Assembly: GCA_900466605.1 (NCBI GenBank)
Contig: UBMU01000042.1
Location: 1-64,000, forward strand
Origin: Hyphomicrobiales bacterium
GTDB taxonomy: Bacteria > Pseudomonadota > Alphaproteobacteria > Rhizobiales > Rhizobiaceae
Reading direction: 5' to 3'
Length of the DNA: 64,000 bases
Numbering within the stretch: the first letter of the stretch is position 1; each line of letters opens with the position of its first letter. The notes beneath the pieces were generated by a model, which saw nothing but the letters and a program-made list of their open reading frames with translations, was not told the origin of the DNA and made no database searches. The position numbers and the translations under genes were made by a program. Positions 34,183 through 42,698 of the stretch are shown piece by piece.

Positions 34183-36539
34183 CAGGCAGCCTCCCCTTCC
34201 TTTTCGGTATCCTCGACGATCTCCAGCCGGTCTTCAGTGCGCGATAGCCTGAGGACGACAAACTCGGCCGGAATGACCGGTGCGACGCCAATTTCAAGGA
34301 TGAACTCGCCGCGGTCGTAAGCCGCCGGATCAACGATCTGGCGTACATAAAATGCCTCGTCAGCGATGCGGCCCGCCAGCCGACGTTCATCCCATTCGGT
34401 TTCGAGAAAACCTTCGACCTGAGCGAAGACGGCGTCATAGAAGATGTTGTTCTGAGGCTCGAACACCGCCCATTGCATGCCCCGGTTCAACGCCCGCTTC
34501 AGCCGGATGATTAACCGACGGACGTTCAGAAACCGCCACTGCGGATCACTGGACAGGGTCCGAGCACCGTAAATGCGGATGCCACGCCCCAGGAAAGCGC
34601 GGATGCAGTTGATGCCCGCGGGGTTGAACCCTTCCTGCGCGGCTGCGTCGATCGAACGCGCCACACTGGAGAGCCATTGCAATGGCAGATTGGCAGGGGC
34701 CGCCTGCGTTCCCCGGGCCGAATCTGTTCTCGCAATACATCCGGCTGCGTGCCCCGACGGCGGTACTTCGCGGGGCTTGCCGTTCGGTAGCGTCAGCGGA
34801 TCGGTCAATTCGATCCAGGGGAAATAGAGCGCGGCGTAGGAGCTGTCGAAACGCTGCCGCCAAGCCAGTGTGGCATCGGCATCATAGGGATCCGGCCGAT
34901 CACGCCAGCGTGGCACATCAATCAGTGCGATGCGATCGCCACGCGTCTCGCAATGCGTAACGAGCGTCGATTGCATCGCCACAATGTCGTCCAACGAAAA
35001 AACCGGAGCCGCCTCGTTCATCGGCGGCGGGGAAACGGGAAGCGACGGCAAAGTCGGGCAGAGGCAGCATGGGTCGGGCTCCTCCTTGGGCGGAGGCGCT
35101 GTCATGAGAGGCGGCATCGCATCGATCATGATATCAGGCACCGCAAGGGTGGCCGGCTCGTCCACGGTCTCGAACACGCGAACACCCCGCCGCGTTTCCA
35201 TCGAAGGGTTACCCACGATGGCGTCGGGCGTGAGCATGGCGATCCCGTCGCGCCCACCAGAAAGGACACATAGGCCCTTCGACTGCAGGGGCAAAGTTGG
35301 ATCCGGTTGCGCATAGTCCGACCCGCCCAGACGGGAAATACGGATAAGCTTCGATTGCTCGTTGACCGGCGAAGCATCGGGATGAGCAAGCGTTGGAAGG
35401 TCGAGTTCGCCAAATGCCTCGACGAGCTTTCCTTTCAGTCGCACTGCCAAAGATATGACGTGGCGACGTACCAGGATCGGCTTGGTGCCATTGGCAGCCG
35501 CAACAAGATCGAATGGCAAGGCCAGGTCGGCATCCCAGAACAGCCGGCGCGCCTTCACGTCGATGTCAGTAATGCGGCGGCGGACAAGGGGAGCGCCGAC
35601 CTGAATGATCTCAACGATCGAACCCTTGGTAAATCCCGCGCTGGCATCGACCGAGAGCCAATGGGGTTTGTCTGGCTCCAGGCACGGGCGGGAACGGGAT
35701 TCCAGACCACGCGAGTGACGTACGGAAACGACAAGGCTGTCGCCCCATTGGCCAGGGTTAATTGCTTCGATTGAGATGAGCGGTAAAGCATCCTCGTCAT
35801 AAATCGTGCCGCTTGAAGCGCCGGCCCCGGCCGCAAAATCAATCGCCTTGGTCTGGTCGAAGGCCGGATCGAGCGCCGCGTTCCAGGCAATCTGATTTGC
35901 TGAAACGGACTGCACGAGGCGGGAGCAGCGATGTGAGGTAAAAAGTGTGAACGGCTGCGTGATGTCGACAAGGACATCCAATGGCTCACGCCAACGGATT
36001 TCGCTTGCGCCAGAGTTGATGAACACGGGTTGCGCAAAACATGGTCTCTTCCCGGGCTGGCGGATGGTCACCAAACGATGCGCGGCGAATCCGGCGGTGT
36101 CAGCAACAGTGGTCGAGTTCCTGTTTGCAGGTTGCGGGCCCGCAGCGGCGGTAGTGATCGTTTGGTCGGCGACAACGAGCGCTCCGGGGAAAATTCCTGC
36201 TGCCGACACGACAAAGGAAGACGAATTGTCCGTTGGCTGAATGACCATCGGATCAAGATCAAGGGCAGTACGCACTTCCTTGGCAGCCACGCGCACGACA
36301 TGGCACCGTAGTCCGCCGTTCTCGAAGTAGGCGCGCACCGAATAGGCGAGGTAAGCGTTCGGCAGGAAATTGCCGAAGATATCGAGAAAGGCTGGCCAGC
36401 CGTCCAGTGCAACAGCCTTGTCGACCGGTCCCTTCTCGGCAATACCGACAAAGCCTGCAACGTCCATACGCACCGGGGCAAGCCCACCTTGCACACGCGG
36501 ATGCTCGACATAGACGCCAGGTGCGTAATGGAGTGCCAT
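34182..36539 (-). CDS. eCIS tail sheath protein 2 (Afp3/4-like)
   Basis: At 785 residues it has the sheath N-terminus ('YAPGVYVEHPRVQGGLAPVR', 'GFVGIAEKGPVDKAV') and C-terminus ('GARTLSSDPQWRFLNVRRL', 'GMQWAVFEPQNN', 'IGVAPVIPAEFVVLRLS'), with a long variable middle. Longer second sheath proteins usually form the base or cap ring. Either GTG 36545 or ATG 36539 may start translation; the ATG has GGGGT 9 bases upstream and is preferred. A Cys/Pro-rich loop (EEPDPCCLCPTLPSLP) near the middle is unusual for a sheath. Confidence 0.9.
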   Translation of the reverse strand: MALHYAPGVYVEHPRVQGGLAPVRMDVAGFVGIAEKGPVDKAVALDGWPAFLDIFGNFLPNAYLAYSVRAYFENGGLRCHVVRVAAKEVRTALDLDPMVIQPTDNSSSFVVSAAGIFPGALVVADQTITTAAAGPQPANRNSTTVADTAGFAAHRLVTIRQPGKRPCFAQPVFINSGASEIRWREPLDVLVDITQPFTLFTSHRCSRLVQSVSANQIAWNAALDPAFDQTKAIDFAAGAGASSGTIYDEDALPLISIEAINPGQWGDSLVVSVRHSRGLESRSRPCLEPDKPHWLSVDASAGFTKGSIVEIIQVGAPLVRRRITDIDVKARRLFWDADLALPFDLVAAANGTKPILVRRHVISLAVRLKGKLVEAFGELDLPTLAHPDASPVNEQSKLIRISRLGGSDYAQPDPTLPLQSKGLCVLSGGRDGIAMLTPDAIVGNPSMETRRGVRVFETVDEPATLAVPDIMIDAMPPLMTAPPPKEEPDPCCLCPTLPSLPVSPPPMNEAAPVFSLDDIVAMQSTLVTHCETRGDRIALIDVPRWRDRPDPYDADATLAWRQRFDSSYAALYFPWIELTDPLTLPNGKPREVPPSGHAAGCIARTDSARGTQAAPANLPLQWLSSVARSIDAAAQEGFNPAGINCIRAFLGRGIRIYGARTLSSDPQWRFLNVRRLIIRLKRALNRGMQWAVFEPQNNIFYDAVFAQVEGFLETEWDERRLAGRIADEAFYVRQIVDPAAYDRGEFILEIGVAPVIPAEFVVLRLSRTEDRLEIVEDTEKEGEAA

Positions 36540-36545
36540 GGCCAC

Positions 36546-36992
36546 CTACCCCGTAGCCGTCATTTCGACGCGGTCGACGGCGATTTCGATCATCTCGACA
36601 GCGATATCGTTTGAGGTAGCGTTAAAGCCCGGCCCCTCCCATTTGGTGATAAAGCCATTCTTGAAGCTCCAGCGCAGCTTGTCGGTCTGCAGTTCATCGG
36701 TCAGGACGACTGCGCCGTCGCGCAACCTTGCACCGCCATTCAGCACCTCCTTGTACCAGTCGTAGAGCTGGCCATCGGTGGTGATCCCACGCTTCAGCTG
36801 AATGTTGGTGAACTTGCGCAGCCCGAACGTCTTGCGAACATGCAGGTTCTTCTCGTCACCCTCCCGGTATTCGACCGGGTCGGTCTCAAATGTCAGGCCG
36901 CTGCATTCGCGGAACGCCGCGCCGGTCACGCCATCGATCTCGACGCGGAAATTGTAGCCGCGAAATGGATCGGGTCTTTCTCGCTCAGCCAT
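36546..36992 (-). CDS. eCIS inner tube protein 1 (Afp1-like)
   Basis: This 148-residue gp19-type tube protein shows 'PDPFRGYNFRVEIDGVTGA', 'FRECSGLTFETDPVEYREG', 'LKRGITTDGQLYDWYKEVL' and 'DIAVEMIEIAVDRVEM'. It should stack as hexamers to form the inner tube in which cargo is held. It lies between the two sheath genes. Confidence 0.93.
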   Translation of the reverse strand: MAERERPDPFRGYNFRVEIDGVTGAAFRECSGLTFETDPVEYREGDEKNLHVRKTFGLRKFTNIQLKRGITTDGQLYDWYKEVLNGGARLRDGAVVLTDELQTDKLRWSFKNGFITKWEGPGFNATSNDIAVEMIEIAVDRVEMTATG

Positions 36993-37010
36993 GAGTGGCC
37001 TCCTGGGCTA

Positions 37011-39071
37011 TCACACCTCTTCGGTGAAGGAACCGCCGGCCCACTGGCCAATGCGGATGATGACAAATTCGGCAGGTTTGACGGGGCATAGACCTATCTC
37101 CATAATCAGCCTGCCGTTATCGATGTCGTCCAAGCTCATCGTGTCGAAGCCGCAATTTATGTAGTAGGCATCCTCCTTCTTCTCTCCGAACAGGGCTCCT
37201 TCACGCCAAAGGCCCCCGAGGAAGGAATCGACGCTGTCCTTTAGTTTCGACCAAAGCCGCTGGTCGTTCGGCTCGAGCACTGCCCATTGCGTGCCGATCT
37301 CCAGCGAGCGCTCGATGAAAATGAAGAGCCGGCGAACAGATAGATATTTCCAGTCGCTTGCCGAGGTGATGCAGCGCGCACCGTAGATACGCAGACCCCG
37401 ACCCTCGTTGCGGAAGTCACGGAAGACGTTGATATTATTGGGCTGCGGATTGAGGACCTCGTGCTCACCCTTGGTCACGATGGCCTCGAGATCCAGGATG
37501 TTGCGGACTGTCTCGTTGCCAGGCGCCTTCCAGACACCGCGCTCATTGTCGACGCGGGCGCAGAGCCCGGCCATGTGACCGCTCGGGCCGATGGCGCGGC
37601 GGTTTCCTGCGGCATCACGCACGATAAGGCGCGGGTAGTAGATGGCAGCATATTTGCTGTCGAATTGCCGCCGCTGTGCCTGAATGTCGTTCAGGTTGGG
37701 CGGGTTTCCGCCGCCGACCAACGGATCGAGAAGTGCGACGCGGTATTTCAGTCGCTCACATTGTTCGATGAGCGCCTCCTGGACCGCTTGGTCGCCCCAG
37801 CCAGGCACGGCGATGATGGAGATATCTTCCACCTCCTCCAGGGACTTGAGGCCGCTGCGCTTGCCGGGTCCAAGATCCTGCCCGATGACGTCGATAGCGG
37901 CCGGCGGCGCATCAACGCCGGGCGTCGTCACTGTCAGCGAAAGACCATTGGCACCGGAAGGGAAGAAGAAGGGGTTGGTGGTGGCCGGGAGCGTGTCGAT
38001 ATGGATCAGCCGCGAACGCGAATTCACCACATCGGTCACGAATTTACCCACGACGTTTTCCAGCGTCAGGCCACGATAACTTTCCTGCAGGGCATCATAG
38101 GCGACCGTGAGCGAAAACTCGCAGACAGTGAAGATCGTGCTGGTTGCGCCACCGACAGGATTGAGCGCATTCGCGGCCAGGACTGCTCCGTCTAGTTCCA
38201 CTATGTTGCCACTGACTGAAACGACCTGGCGGAAGAGCTTTGCTGTTGCCCCGTTGCCGCGGTCAATCTCGACCCAGGCCTTCGGATAGAAACCTGAGGC
38301 AGATTTAAGCCGGATGCGATTGGCGCCGAGATTGGCATCGTATTCGCCGCGCGCCCCGTTCGTGTGCGCTCCCTGTACGACGATTTCGCTTCCCCACGCG
38401 CCGGCATCAGCGGCACTGAATAGAATGCTGGCCGGGAGCGGCGCGCCTTCGGTCGCCTGCGAATTGTTAAGACTGTTAATGCGGGTGATCACCGCGGTCG
38501 ACCTCGCCATAAACGAAGCCTTACCGGCCGGCGTGATCGTGATGTTATTGTCCAGTGTCACCTCACCGGTTGCCCGGTTGATGCCGCCGGCCGCAACTTG
38601 CAGCACGTTCGAATCATAGGTGACGCCGTCTTCCACCATCTGCAGGCGGATTTCCTTGCCCTGTGCAAGGCCGCGCAGCGTTGCTGGCTTGATGATGTTT
38701 TGACCGACCAGCGCATCCGATCCAGCCGCCAGCCGCGTGATCATGCCGCCTGCTGTCTGCGAGGCCGCCTTGACGGCACCGGCACCGACGACACGCGAGA
38801 CATAGAGCCGCCGTCCGCTATTGGCGAAAAAACCTTCCGCCGCCAGGAACAACTCCTCCTTGCCGAGGACCGCTGGATCTGAGGTGAGCAGAGGACGACC
38901 GAAGCTCTGTCGAAACTGCAGCATGTTCGTCACCAACACCGGCCTACCGGTTGTAGGACCGCGGGTCGCGTAGCCGACCATGCCTGTCGTGCTTGTCGAG
39001 ACGCCTTCAATGGATGGCGGCTTCAGGTCAACTTCCTCGAGGAAAACGCCGGGCGCTAGATACTCGGGCAT
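37011..39071 (-). CDS. eCIS tail sheath protein 1 (Afp2-like)
   Basis: The 686-residue protein begins with the standard sheath opening ('MPEYLAPGVFLEEVDLKPPS', 'EGVSTSTTGMVGYATRGPT'). It ends with the conserved C-terminal domain ('RIYGARCITSASDWKYLSV', 'IGTQWAVLEPNDQRLW', 'EIGLCPVKPAEFVIIRI'). The middle holds a variable insertion. This is the main contractile sheath. The ribosome binding site is AAAGGAG, 7 bases before the ATG. Confidence 0.93.
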   Translation of the reverse strand: MPEYLAPGVFLEEVDLKPPSIEGVSTSTTGMVGYATRGPTTGRPVLVTNMLQFRQSFGRPLLTSDPAVLGKEELFLAAEGFFANSGRRLYVSRVVGAGAVKAASQTAGGMITRLAAGSDALVGQNIIKPATLRGLAQGKEIRLQMVEDGVTYDSNVLQVAAGGINRATGEVTLDNNITITPAGKASFMARSTAVITRINSLNNSQATEGAPLPASILFSAADAGAWGSEIVVQGAHTNGARGEYDANLGANRIRLKSASGFYPKAWVEIDRGNGATAKLFRQVVSVSGNIVELDGAVLAANALNPVGGATSTIFTVCEFSLTVAYDALQESYRGLTLENVVGKFVTDVVNSRSRLIHIDTLPATTNPFFFPSGANGLSLTVTTPGVDAPPAAIDVIGQDLGPGKRSGLKSLEEVEDISIIAVPGWGDQAVQEALIEQCERLKYRVALLDPLVGGGNPPNLNDIQAQRRQFDSKYAAIYYPRLIVRDAAGNRRAIGPSGHMAGLCARVDNERGVWKAPGNETVRNILDLEAIVTKGEHEVLNPQPNNINVFRDFRNEGRGLRIYGARCITSASDWKYLSVRRLFIFIERSLEIGTQWAVLEPNDQRLWSKLKDSVDSFLGGLWREGALFGEKKEDAYYINCGFDTMSLDDIDNGRLIMEIGLCPVKPAEFVIIRIGQWAGGSFTEEV

Positions 39072-39102
39072 GGGCTGGCTCCTTTAAAGGAGGTGGCGCG
39101 TG

Positions 39103-40191
39103 TCATGGTGCCATCCTCCAGTCGAGTGTGGATAAAGGCTCGCTCCACCGGATCGGCACGGTTCGCGTAAGTGCATTGAAACCGGCGGCGGTAGCGCGAA
39201 GGACGGGTCTGCGCAGGCGACTAAGGCCCTGGATCAGGTAACGACCGCTGGCGTCAGAGACCACGCCCCGGCCGTGGAAGGCGGGCGGCTGGGCGGCGTC
39301 GGTGATGTCAAGGACGTCACCGACCGGCAGCGCATCGAGCACCAGCACGGCTTCGCCAGCATATGCCTGGCCGACAGGGCTTGCGCTAACTCCTGCGGGG
39401 GCGCCAAGCGTGAAGGGAGCTGCCGGATCGTCCACGCGCACACCGCGCGCGAGCGGCGCGGTCAGCGTCACCATGCCTGGCAGTGAAAGGTTTGCCGGGC
39501 TCGGAGATACCGACTGGATCTGAGCGAAATGTGCCCGGTGTTCCGGCCCGAACCGCAAAAGCTGGTTCGCAGCCAGGTCCTCCCGATTGTCCAGTAACAT
39601 CTCATTAGCCCCGACGGGAGTTTCCTGCTTGACGGCCTTGATCGGGGCTGCGGAGGCTACGGGAGTGAGCGATCGGCCGCGCACGGAGGCGGTCGCGCCA
39701 AGCGACCGGGCCAAGGGAGAGGACAGCAGGATCGCAGTTTGCGGGTTAGTAAGGGTTGGGCCGACCAGTTCAATGCGGGTTCCTGAAACCGGAATGCCCG
39801 TGGCAAGCTCGATGACACGACCAGACAACCCAACCGGAAGGCGACGCAGAGCGGTGTCGATCATCTCCACCGGAAAAACCGGCGAAACAGGAACGTTGAC
39901 GGTTAAGTCCAGATCATGAAAGCCGGAGGACACTATGCCGACATCCAGAGTGTAGGGGATAGTGTGGTCACTGAGAGCGACATCGGGATCGCCGGCCAAG
40001 GCGAAGTGCCCCACGTGACTGGACGCGCGCAAGAGAGGTTCGTTGACGGTGACCCTAAACGGCGCGGCAACCGGCAGCGGCTCGTCTGCGCAGTCATCAA
40101 TTACCCCGCCAAATACCATCAGCTGCCAGATCGTAGAGCGCTCGTTGATTACATCGTAGACATGGCCGTTGCTAAGAACCTGTGCGTCCAT
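39103..40191 (-). CDS. eCIS-locus protein with carboxypeptidase regulatory-like domain
   Basis: The 362-residue protein is strand-rich. Around 120-160 ('VGLSGRVIELATGIPVSGTRI') and at the C-terminus ('GRGVVSDASGRYLIQGLSRL', 'LRATAAGFNALTRTVPI') it shows carboxypeptidase-regulatory-like beta-sandwich units. The function is unknown. It lies between the DUF4255 terminator gene and sheath 1, so it may decorate the particle or act in capping. Confidence 0.7.
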   Translation of the reverse strand: MDAQVLSNGHVYDVINERSTIWQLMVFGGVIDDCADEPLPVAAPFRVTVNEPLLRASSHVGHFALAGDPDVALSDHTIPYTLDVGIVSSGFHDLDLTVNVPVSPVFPVEMIDTALRRLPVGLSGRVIELATGIPVSGTRIELVGPTLTNPQTAILLSSPLARSLGATASVRGRSLTPVASAAPIKAVKQETPVGANEMLLDNREDLAANQLLRFGPEHRAHFAQIQSVSPSPANLSLPGMVTLTAPLARGVRVDDPAAPFTLGAPAGVSASPVGQAYAGEAVLVLDALPVGDVLDITDAAQPPAFHGRGVVSDASGRYLIQGLSRLRRPVLRATAAGFNALTRTVPIRWSEPLSTLDWRMAP

Positions 40192-40200
40192 GGCCCGCCC

Positions 40201-40788
40201 TCACCGAACTGTTTCAATCGCGGTGTAGCGATCGGTCTTGACGAGGACGGGCGCGCCTTCAAGCACCTCGCGGCGCGAGGCGACCGGCACATATTGGACA
40301 ACGTAGGTCGCGGAAAGTTCGTATGGCTCCTGCAGTGCGTGCCAGATGCGCGTCAACTCCTCGAGCGTGTGGGGTTCCAGGTGCAGGGACAGGGAATGCA
40401 AGCCACTGTCGATCAACTGCGGCACTAAGAAATCAGCAGTGAGAAGCGCGTGGTCGTGCATGGCCTGCATCGCCAGCCCCAACAGACGCTGCTCTGTAAG
40501 GGTATCGCGCGCGAGAGGCGTAACAAGATAGGTAAGGTTGAGTGGTAGCGGCCGCTGCACGATGCCAGGCGCGATACGCACTGGTGGTGCGTTGACCAGG
40601 TCCTCTACGCGGCTGACCTGATAGAGCCAGAGTGAGACGACGCTCTGCTGCACACCGGCAAGACGGATTTCCTTTGGCGACCTGAGGTCGATCTGCGTGC
40701 CGGCGAATGGACCGACATCGGTAATCACGGAGCGCAACAGGTTCTGCAGGCTCTGGCTGACGAAACCGATCCCCGACGCGTCCGCCAT
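40201..40788 (-). CDS. eCIS tail-terminator-type protein, DUF4255 (Afp16-like)
   Basis: The 195-residue protein matches the DUF4255 pattern: an N-terminal 'SLQNLLRSVITD', then 'VVSLWLYQVSRVEDLVN', 'PLPLNLTYLVTPLA', and a C-terminal 'ELTRIWHALQEPYELSATYVV'. Afp16 ends tube and sheath growth. The start is the ATG at 40788 (GGAGG 7 bases upstream). A GTG at 40794 that overlaps the previous stop is too close to the ribosome binding site. Confidence 0.85.
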   Translation of the reverse strand: MADASGIGFVSQSLQNLLRSVITDVGPFAGTQIDLRSPKEIRLAGVQQSVVSLWLYQVSRVEDLVNAPPVRIAPGIVQRPLPLNLTYLVTPLARDTLTEQRLLGLAMQAMHDHALLTADFLVPQLIDSGLHSLSLHLEPHTLEELTRIWHALQEPYELSATYVVQYVPVASRREVLEGAPVLVKTDRYTAIETVR

Positions 40789-40790
40789 CG

Positions 40791-41327
40791 TCACGCCTCC
40801 ATGCCAAGTCGGCCCTGCGCCTGCAACAGTGCGGTGCGCATGGTGGCCGAAGACAGGGGACTGATGTCTTTCACATAGGGCTGCAGCCAGTGAACGAACG
40901 CCATGCCGTGATGCGGCGTAATTGCCAACACTCGCATTGTCGGCTGACTGATGAGCAACCGCTCGAAGCGCGAGGGCGCATTGTCATGCTCCTCGTTGAT
41001 CACGATCACCATGTCGGGGATCTCTTCCGTCACGCCGGCCTCGAGCGACACCTGGTCGGCCTTGCGCTCGACGATCTCGCATGAAGGATCGAGGGGCAGG
41101 ATGCCCTTGACGATACCGCTCATGATGTCCGGTACGTCGTACATGAGGATGCGAACGGGTTTCACGCCAGTTGCCACTTCCAATTTGAGCCGTAGGCCCG
41201 CTTGAACATCTGACAAGAATAGGCGGCGATAGAACGCACTGTGAATGGATCGCAAGGTGCGTTCGATGGGCCGGTTCGATTGGTCCACCGGAGCCACGCT
41301 GAGACGGCTATGCATTCGGCAGGACAT
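40791..41327 (-). CDS. Receiver-like protein without output domain (first gene of the eCIS operon)
   Basis: From about residue 57 this 178-residue protein looks like a CheY-type fold: 'VRILMYDVPDIMSGIVKGIL', 'PDMVIVINEEHD', 'MRVLAITPHHGMAFVHWLQP'. One acidic residue is present after strand 1, but the phosphoacceptor Asp position reads 'IVINEEHD', so phosphorylation is doubtful. No DNA-binding domain follows. It is the first gene of the eCIS operon, 71 bases after the terminator hairpin of the NarL-type gene. It may be a protein-interaction regulator of particle production. The first 50 residues are unlike the family, and a later start is possible. Confidence 0.6.
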   Translation of the reverse strand: MSCRMHSRLSVAPVDQSNRPIERTLRSIHSAFYRRLFLSDVQAGLRLKLEVATGVKPVRILMYDVPDIMSGIVKGILPLDPSCEIVERKADQVSLEAGVTEEIPDMVIVINEEHDNAPSRFERLLISQPTMRVLAITPHHGMAFVHWLQPYVKDISPLSSATMRTALLQAQGRLGMEA

Positions 41328-41390
41328 ATTGAGCCGCGATCTAGACCAAATGGGCTATGGGAATTGGTGTACGACCGTTGAAAAGCGACA

Positions 41391-41420
41391 ACAAAAAACG
41401 CCCCGTTTGAGAACGGGGCG
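41391..41420 (-). terminator. Strong rho-independent terminator of the NarL-type regulator gene
   Basis: CGCCCCGTT (41399-41407) and AACGGGGCG (41412-41420) form a perfect 9-bp GC-rich stem with a 4-base loop. On the minus strand it is followed by TTTTTTGTTG. It separates the regulator (ending at 41453) from the eCIS operon (starting at 41327), so the eCIS needs its own promoter in about 41328-41390. Confidence 0.9.
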
Positions 41421-41452
41421 TACGCGGCAATTCTGCAATGGATCTGGCTCGC

Positions 41453-42154
41453 CTAGATCGGCACGTGGTCGCCATCCCCTGCCTGGGGTTGTCCGCTCAT
41501 CAGTGCAGGGACTTGCGAGCGACGGCGCACGGAGAGTTTTTCCAGTATATTGTGAACGTGGTTCTTCACTGTTGCTCCGCTGATGCCCAGTCCTCGTCCG
41601 ATCTCCTTGTTCGAGAGGCCACGCTGCATGAGGCTAACAATCTCGCATTCACGAACCGTCAGCCGTCCCGCCAGTGGGTGCTGCGATGGCGTTGGGGCGG
41701 CACGCGCCACTTGTTCCAAAAGGAACGCCGCGAATTTCGGGGAGCAATAGAGTTCTCCACGCGACGCATGCAGAGCGGTCATGATGATGTCTTCGATCGT
41801 GCCGTCCCTCGGGATGTAGCCGCAAATACCTGCCTTGGCGCAGGCCACGATCTCTTCGTTGAGATCGGAGACCGCGAAAGCAACGACGCGAACTTCGGGT
41901 CGATGCTCGCGAATGCGACGGACGATACCAAGGCTGTCAGGCATGGAGAGGTCCATGATTATGACATCCGTGTGAGCGAACTCACGCGTCGAGATTAGGT
42001 CGGGAGTTGGAGGACCAGCACCGGTCAGTTCAACCCGGCGGTCCTTTTCGAGCTGACGTGAGAGACCTTCCCGGTAGAGAAGTACGTCACTGAGGACGAA
42101 GACTTTGACCTGACAATCAAGCACAGCGGGCGTTTTCATGAGAATCTCTCTCAT
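41453..42154 (-). CDS. NarL/FixJ-family response regulator
   Basis: The 233-residue protein has a receiver domain (about 15-130) with phosphoacceptor Asp in VIIMDLSMPD. One acidic residue of the usual pair is replaced (VLSDVLLYREGL). A C-terminal LuxR-type HTH follows (about 160-220: 'LTVRECEIVSLMQRGLSNKE', 'GISGATVKNHVHNILEKL'). No partner kinase is in the window. Position suggests control of the eCIS operon downstream, but a strong terminator lies between them. An alternative start at 42139 would shorten it by 5 residues. Confidence 0.88.
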   Translation of the reverse strand: MREILMKTPAVLDCQVKVFVLSDVLLYREGLSRQLEKDRRVELTGAGPPTPDLISTREFAHTDVIIMDLSMPDSLGIVRRIREHRPEVRVVAFAVSDLNEEIVACAKAGICGYIPRDGTIEDIIMTALHASRGELYCSPKFAAFLLEQVARAAPTPSQHPLAGRLTVRECEIVSLMQRGLSNKEIGRGLGISGATVKNHVHNILEKLSVRRRSQVPALMSGQPQAGDGDHVPI

Positions 42155-42698
42155 TAACTCTTTTGGGCGGATCGCTTTGCGCGCAAGCGGCTAAAAAGTT
42201 CCCCTCCCGCTCAACGAGCGGGATACCTGCGCTATTTTCAATCTGCCGTCGGATCTGCCCCCTTGGTCGCCCCTCCTGCGATACGGCATTTCCCAGCCCG
42301 CGCCGCACGCCGATAAAATGAAAAAGGAAAAACCAATTCGCCCGCGCCGCCGCAAAGTGCGACCGCCGGAGAAGGCACACTGCCACTTTCAACCATAAGA
42401 TGCTACGAAGGCTTTCTACTTTACGTAAAGTACCCTTTGCGCGGGTTCCGATCAAGCAGCAATATGGGTTGTGTCGATAAGTAATCGTCCGCCAAACGGT
42501 CCACGCCCAATTTCCCCTCAGCTGACAGAAAGCACCTCCCGGATTAAGGTGATTGAAGCGCGCCATTGACGGACGGGCGGCGTGCGAAATTTGGCATGGC
42601 AGAGGCTGCCCCACACACGCGCGCCCCCACATATCGGTTCAACTGCACTTTGAGACATTTCTAGGAGAACCCGAGCGCGCTCCAGCGCTTGCGCTACC
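42155..42698. other. Intergenic region upstream of the NarL-type regulator
   Basis: This 544-base gap holds no convincing gene; two minus-strand frames here lack family resemblance and ribosome binding sites. It includes the 16-bp palindrome at 42417-42432 and presumably the promoter of the regulator gene. Confidence 0.5.
42417..42432. promoter_or_regulatory. 16-bp perfect palindrome (TACTTTACGTAAAGTA)
   Basis: This is a perfect 16-base palindrome about 263-278 bases upstream of the NarL-type regulator gene, centred on ACGT. Perfect palindromes of this size are typical of dimeric regulator operators. It could be bound by that regulator or by another factor; nothing in the sequence identifies the binder. 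Confidence 0.4.

Noticed and set aside
6152..41327. Prophage or type VI secretion system
   Set aside because: There are no capsid, portal, terminase, integrase or lysis genes, and no TssJLM membrane complex. DUF4255, a CIS-type AAA+ ATPase, LysM adaptor and two sheath/tube pairs fit an eCIS.
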